A stretch of DNA of 64,000 nucleotides from Lentinus brumalis. Its lineage: Eukaryota; Basidiomycota; Agaricomycetes; Polyporales; Polyporaceae. Position numbers and translations under genes: made by a program. The notes beneath the pieces were generated by a model. The model was not told where the DNA came from. It made no database searches and saw nothing but the letters and a program-made list of their open reading frames with translations. How positions within the stretch are numbered: the first letter of the stretch is position 1; each line of letters begins with the position of its first letter. Positions 59,101 through 64,000 of the stretch are shown one piece after another. The stretch is taken from contig MARA01000013.1 of NCBI GenBank assembly GCA_001792895.1, positions 1,116,001 to 1,180,000 of the forward strand. Direction: 5' to 3'.

Positions 59101-60993
59101 CATAATCCGTCATCAGACACTCAAAGCAGACCGATCCGGTATGCGCGTTCAACGTCGGCATGGTGCTTCATTGGCGACGGGATCCCGGACGCGCTGTCTC
59201 ACAAGGTGTGCGCGATCCGAACCCTTGCAGTCGCTTCACACTGATGCATTGTAGGCAGGAGTCTCCACGCACCGTCGGGAGATGCCCTTGACAACGCAGC
59301 TCACCCACAAGCCACGCACGCAGGCCCTACCTGATGGGACAGCCCGGGAGAGGTCGAAGACAAGACGACCATTCCCCATAGCGGAGACCTTCCCACTAAG
59401 CATGCTGCGAGCGATGGTGTGCACTGGCAGCTTCTTCAATGCTTCTTACTTCGCGAGTGGAGGTCCTATTCGGAACAAGTTCCGGACAACCTCCGCATAG
59501 TTCCGGGCGCAACTTCAATGCCATGGCTGGTCACGACGCATCTCGGCTTCCTGTTCGCTCAAGCGAGCTATCTGCAAGTGAGCACTTCCAGCGGTTCACC
59601 AGCATTGAAACCTGTTGCTGAGAGTCAGACGCAGGACAACCGTGTGCACAGATCAGTTCTGTTCACGTCTTGCAGGCCGGGAGGCTCTTGAATGTTGCTC
59701 GCATCTCACGGTCTCTCGTCTCCATCGGCACTGCAGCCAGCCGTCAAGCATCCTGGTGTTAATTCTCACTGGATCTCTCGCACGGTGTCGCACCGGATGT
59801 ACGCTCCGCTAGTCCCAACGCAACTCGGTCCATCCAATGTGGTACCTTACCAGCAGGCGCGTTGAGATCCGCCATGGCCGGTACCATTCTGGGCAGCAAC
59901 TTACAACATAGACTCTAGGAAGAGCTGTACTGGAGACGCTTCGTTCTCTGCAGCGGCTCGGCCTACATCCAGGGCCTGGGAGAACAGTCCAAAGAAGTCG
60001 TTCGTGCTCACTCAAGGCTCAAGGCCGCACCCAGCCTTTGCGACATACTTACTTATTTGAGCCTTCCCTGCTTTGTATTGGTACCGCTGATACTGACTTC
60101 TTTTGGCCCGCATGAGGTCGCCGGGCACTCGCAAAAGAGGAGCTGCATGTGTTCGCTGTTCAAGCATCTGGCCGTACTTACAGCGTGGCGGCGACACACC
60201 AATTGGGACATCCAAGAGCTGTATATTGGCGGTCAAAACCAACCACGCTCCCAAACACCCTTGCATCGGTGGAAACGACGTCCTTCCGGATTCTCCATGA
60301 TGTTGGTGCGTGATACTACATTGTTGTCTACTGTATAGTAAGTATTCTTGGTCCTTGGCATACCAGTGCAGTGCTCGTCGAGGGGCCCAACACTTGGACG
60401 GACACTTCAGTTACTTATGCATTGACATGTCATGTAGTATGTACTCGTGAATACATGACATGTTCTACTTGTCAGCAGTGCCATCGTCAACGACCGCAAC
60501 TGCGTGTTCACCACCTTCATCTTCAAGTTTGACCGCGCTGCAGGGTCTCGCCTGTGTCCCTCGGCCTCCGACAACGTCGTATACTTACGTCCGAGGTCCG
60601 TCTCCTGTCATACCGATACGAGCCTTTCGCTCTCAAATGAAACCGTCTCGGTCACAATCACACGGTGTTTCCACCGGATTCATGGGAACTCGAGGTGATT
60701 GAGCGGGGCTGCGGGTATACTTACTCTGCCTAGACTCCACAAACTCGACTAGCCAGCGGTCAACCTCGGAGTTCTAACTTCGCGTGCTTCGATACTATGT
60801 AGAGCCAGTACGTCTTGTACTGCGCGAATCCACTTGCAAGTCATCTTTCGATTGAAGGACCGGTGAGTTGACTCGAACTACTTAGTACTGAACAAGAGTC
60901 GAGACATTTTGTGATGATTCGCAGGTCTGTGTCCCGGCGAGCTTCTGATCGTGGCTTAGGTCGCGGACACCGGTACTTACCAGGTCGAGAATA
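56196..60993. other. about 4.8 kb with no supported gene
   Basis: Only short frames on both strands. Fragments such as 57788-58003 (plus, ending LGLLAIAAEPGPHSYFG) look protein-like but have no recognisable family or splice chain. No tRNA, rRNA or terminal repeats identified. Confidence 0.4.
60425..60463 (+). repeat. perfect 12-bp inverted repeat
   Basis: ACATGTCATGTA (60425-60436) and TACATGACATGT (60452-60463) with a 15-nt spacer. It could form a stem-loop; no associated gene. Confidence 0.85.
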
Positions 60994-62196
60994 ATGGGAT
61001 TCGGGCCGTATCTGCGTAGTACTGGTGCATCACGACCACTTATCGTCACCTCGAGCCTGGTACGGACCGAGACGGTTGAATTCATGGTCTCAACTTCATC
61101 GCCGTCGCCGCAGAATGATCGTCGCATCCACCAATCGGTCGCAGCAACTCTGCAGACACTAGCTCAAGCTCAAGCCCAAGGACAAGCCTCTGGCGTTCGG
61201 TGGTGCCCTCGAGCATCATATTACCACAAGCATCCGCTGAGCATACTCAGTACTAGCAGTGAGCACCAGCGACTCGGAACCGCTCGCATCCTTGGAGCCT
61301 CTCGAAAGGCTGCACGATTGGCCCTCATACCGGAAGTGCAGATCACATGAAGGAAGGTGTCCTCACGTCTTGGAGCCGACGTCGGAACAGGCAATCAAGT
61401 GCAGTCACCAATTCAGAACTCGAGCGGCGGCCGGCCGACATCGCAGCACACTGTCTACACCTTTCAAGATACTCCAGCACAGACAGCTTCGAGCAGATCT
61501 CCAGGCATTGCAAGACCGGCGGCGGGACGCAGGTCACTCTCGGACAAGCAGACAAGGTCCGACGCCAAACGCATGTCGATGTCATTGCGCGAAGACGCGG
61601 AGACCTACAATGTACCGACGAACGTCGCCACCCAACCGGCTGCCCAACATGCCGTGATCCTTCCCCGACGTCACCCTCGAGCATCGACGCCTCCTCGAGG
61701 CTCTCCCGGGTCCCGCTACCGTCGCGGCGGGGATAAGTACGAACGGCAAGAGGCCGTCGCAACACCTGCGCGAGCGCACCGGCGCGGGCACGGACACGGA
61801 CGCAAGACACGGTCGAGGACGAACGCCGAGTCGCTGCACAGTGCACGGTGCGCGACGCGCAGCATCTCGACAACGAATCGCAGCCCGCCTTGCGCTCCGG
61901 TCCAGAGAGGAGCACCGGGGGTGAGCACGCCCTCCGCCGGGGTTGCTGTCCGCACGCTCAGGCGTGGATCCGGCCCTGCCGATGCCATGATCCTCTCCTC
62001 CCGAGCGGCGGTTCGATGCCTGGACCTACTGCGTCGCCCTCCTTCGCCGCATCGCCCGTACGCGGCGATACTGCAGGCTGGACGGTGCGGACGGTCTGCA
62101 GCCGCCAAGCTGCAGTTGGAGACTCAAGGCAGGGCGCACCTTGCGTTATACCGGTGCGGGGCTGCTGTCCGTCGCATTGTTGTTGCCCTCCGTTAG
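60994..62196 (+). other. long open stretch with one in-frame TGA, possible decayed or disordered-protein gene
   Basis: One plus-strand frame is open from about 60952 to 62196 except for a TGA at 61348-61350. The first part holds VTSSLVRTETVEF and a run of Ala/Gln repeats; the second is Ser/Arg/Pro-rich and GC-rich. In such GC-rich DNA long frames arise by chance, and the opposite strand is also open (61343-61915), so this may not be a gene at all. Confidence 0.25.
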
Positions 62197-63539
62197 CGGA
62201 CGGTGCGCTCGCCAACCTTGATCACGGTCGGGTCCGTGCACGCAGGAGCTTGACGAGGAGGCCGTGCTCGACGGCCGTACTGCAGGAGGACGTCGCCGTC
62301 CCGAGTTGCAGTGTGCAGGATGCGACGCGCTGTTCGTGGCGCTCGGAGACGACGGCGGATGCGGACGCGAGCACGCGCAGAGGACATGCGAGATCTCGTC
62401 GGTCCGGACGGCGACTTGGGCGGAGACGCGCCGCGCGTGCTCTGTTTGCGCAAGCTGAACGTCGATAAAGGTACTGGTTGGTGCGCCGTCTGCAAGATCA
62501 GCACCCCCACCCGACCTCGCTCACGCACCTCACTATCCACCCGCCACTTCCTCCTCTCCCGCCACCAGTGTACTTGTCGCCCTCTAGCCCTCGCCCTTCA
62601 CTCACCTCGCTTGTCCCACCCGTTGGCGCAAGCTAGGTGCGTCTCTGCGTCTCGTCGCCTGCTCATGTAGAGCGCGAAGGCCGTTCTTCCCTCCACAGAT
62701 CTCGAGAGCCAGGCCTGTAAGCAACACCGTGAGTTCTTCGCGTCTTCCTACGTTGCCAACTCGGGCTGACGTACTGCGCACAGGGCCATTGACAGATCGG
62801 GTGGTGGAAGATTGCACTGGTATGTCTGCTTCACTGTCTTGGGCCTGAGTGACATGCTGATATTCGCGTCAGACAGGTGGGCGTGGGACCCGCGCGGTTT
62901 GAGTACGAGTACAGGCCAGACGGGCGCGCGTACAGCTGCGGGCGGTGCAGCTCCACGCTGTCGAGGAGACCCCCAAGTTTAGCCAGGCGGGGCGTGTGAG
63001 GCGGACCGGAGTCGGTGAACGCGCGAGGGAGCCGTGAAGGTCGTAGCTCCCGCGATGCATAGTTAGGTGTCAGGGCCGTCGACACAAAACCGAGAGCTGG
63101 TGTCCGAATGGGTCAGAGCACGCACCTTGGTTGTTCGCATATTTGACACGCTCTGCATGGGCCGCGGCCGGTGCATCTTGACGGTGCGCTCGCGTGGGTT
63201 GCCGCGAATCCAGGTGTATGCGCACTGTCGTGAGCGCGCTCGGACAAGACGGACGGTAGGGTGACTAGCGAGGGGAAGGGGATTGCCTTGTAGCGCGAGA
63301 GAAGCGTCGGACAGACACGCTGGAGGCGCAGAGACACACGAATCGAGCGCAGCACACAACTCTATCGACGAGGGGGTGTGCGCCGTGGATGCACCCTGCA
63401 GAGAGAGTGGAAGGGAGCAGGAAAGACGCGCTTGGTGCAGACGGGGGCGAGCGACAAGCAGCGTGCGTCATAGACCGGCGTGCGCTCCGGCCTCCGGTGT
63501 TTGGTCGTGCTATGCAGGCCTCCTCGCCGCTCGCACCTC
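62197..63539. other. GC-rich stretch with no supported gene
   Basis: Overlapping short frames on both strands without a recognised domain. Confidence 0.4.
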
Positions 63540-63603
63540 CCTGCTCTGGACGTCGCCCACAAGCTGCTGAAGGTCGAGCGTGTCGATGGGCCAAGATACG
63601 CAC

Positions 63604-63632
63604 CTGTGCGGCGACGAAGTTGCGTCAGACAT
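63604..63632 (-). pseudogene. duplicated first exon of array member 4
   Basis: Encodes MSDATSSPH on the minus strand, followed by the same GTGCGT donor as 53797-53769. Similarity ends inside the following intron near 63540, and I saw no module exon to the left. It is therefore a copied promoter and first exon, unless a distant gene uses it. Confidence 0.6.
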
Positions 63633-63729
63633 GAAGCTTGCGAAGGGGCCGAGATGCCGCGGCTTTCTGGGGTTCGAGTCGGCTGTCACGGTCTTCCCTC
63701 GGACGACCAGTCTTCTGCTTTGCCTGGGG

Positions 63730-64000
63730 ATGTCTGATCCCGAAGATCTGTTGGCAGAGTCCCTCGAGATTCTCTACGATCATGTCCCGTCGCACACTCC
63801 TCAGCCGGCTCATCATTCACCTATGAATACGACGGGATCTCACCCATCCACCTGGTCACCCCGACACGCAGGCAGCGAATTGGGCCTTGCACGCATCGTC
63901 GATATGGTCATCTGCGCTGTACGTCGCAGATCACATCCATGACCTCCATCTGCACGAGCACGTAGCCATCGCGAAGCAAGAGGGACGGCCGCTGAGGGTT
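63730..64000 (+). pseudogene. truncated copy of the Efm7/Nnt1-like methyltransferase with two 1-nt deletions
   Basis: Very similar to 54043 onward. Two C-runs are shorter by one base than in the first copy (near 63788, CCC against CCCC; near 63858, CCCC against CCCCC). Each shifts the frame, so the copy is broken before the SAM-binding motif. It runs off the window edge. Confidence 0.85.

Noticed and set aside
62300..62400. Zinc-module-like string with CAGC and a later H and C
   Set aside because: Spacing is H at x16 with H-x4-C and no Trp, and the surroundings lack the lead segment and splice phase of the array genes.

Overview
The window looks like nuclear DNA of an Agaricomycete (basidiomycete) fungus, probably a polypore-like lineage. 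Genes are dense and cut by many short introns of about 45-80 bp with GT...AG ends and CTNAC-like branch sites. The repertoire fits: a DNMT5-type DNA methyltransferase, a DUF6533 seven-helix protein, CRIPT, BCS1-like and F-box/LRR genes, and a Ty3/gypsy chromovirus. Exon junctions given here come from reading splice sites and codon phase by eye; no alignment or RNA data were available.

Layout. 1-2154: tail of a minus-strand single-pass membrane protein, then DNA of unclear content. 2155-11846: one LTR retrotransposon (521-bp LTRs, 5-bp target duplication AACAT) with gag, protease, RT, RNase H, integrase and chromodomain, plus an extra 3' ORF behind its own TATA box. It sits inside a minus-strand open frame. 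11847-16911: no gene I can support. 16912-28308: DUF6533 protein, a small hypothetical gene, a BCS1-like AAA ATPase, tRNA-Val(AAC), RFC3, ubiquitin-eS31 fusion, an F-box/LRR gene and a hexanucleotide repeat. 28308-44914: a conserved housekeeping block: DN​MT5, a PAP2 lipid phosphatase, a CID/RGG protein, a Zw10/Dsl1 tether and CRIPT. 45198-53797: a 265-bp tandem duplication, then four consecutive minus-strand paralogs that share a constant zinc-finger-like module C-x2-C-x16-W-x2-H-x3-C. 54043-64000: an Efm7/Nnt1-like methyltransferase, a decayed protein kinase, about 7 kb of GC-rich DNA without a convincing gene, and a second, frameshifted copy of the methyltransferase start.

Two themes stand out. 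First, the methyltransferase gene and the retrotransposon fit together: all five differences between the two LTRs are CpG to TpG/CpA-type transitions, as expected where CG is methylated, and the window encodes the maintenance-type enzyme DNMT5, here with a canonical PCNA-binding box at its N terminus and no chromodomain. Second, the four-gene C2HC array is the best candidate for something undescribed: same strand, same exon phases, short shared first exons, and in one member three copies of the module on symmetric phase-2 exons.
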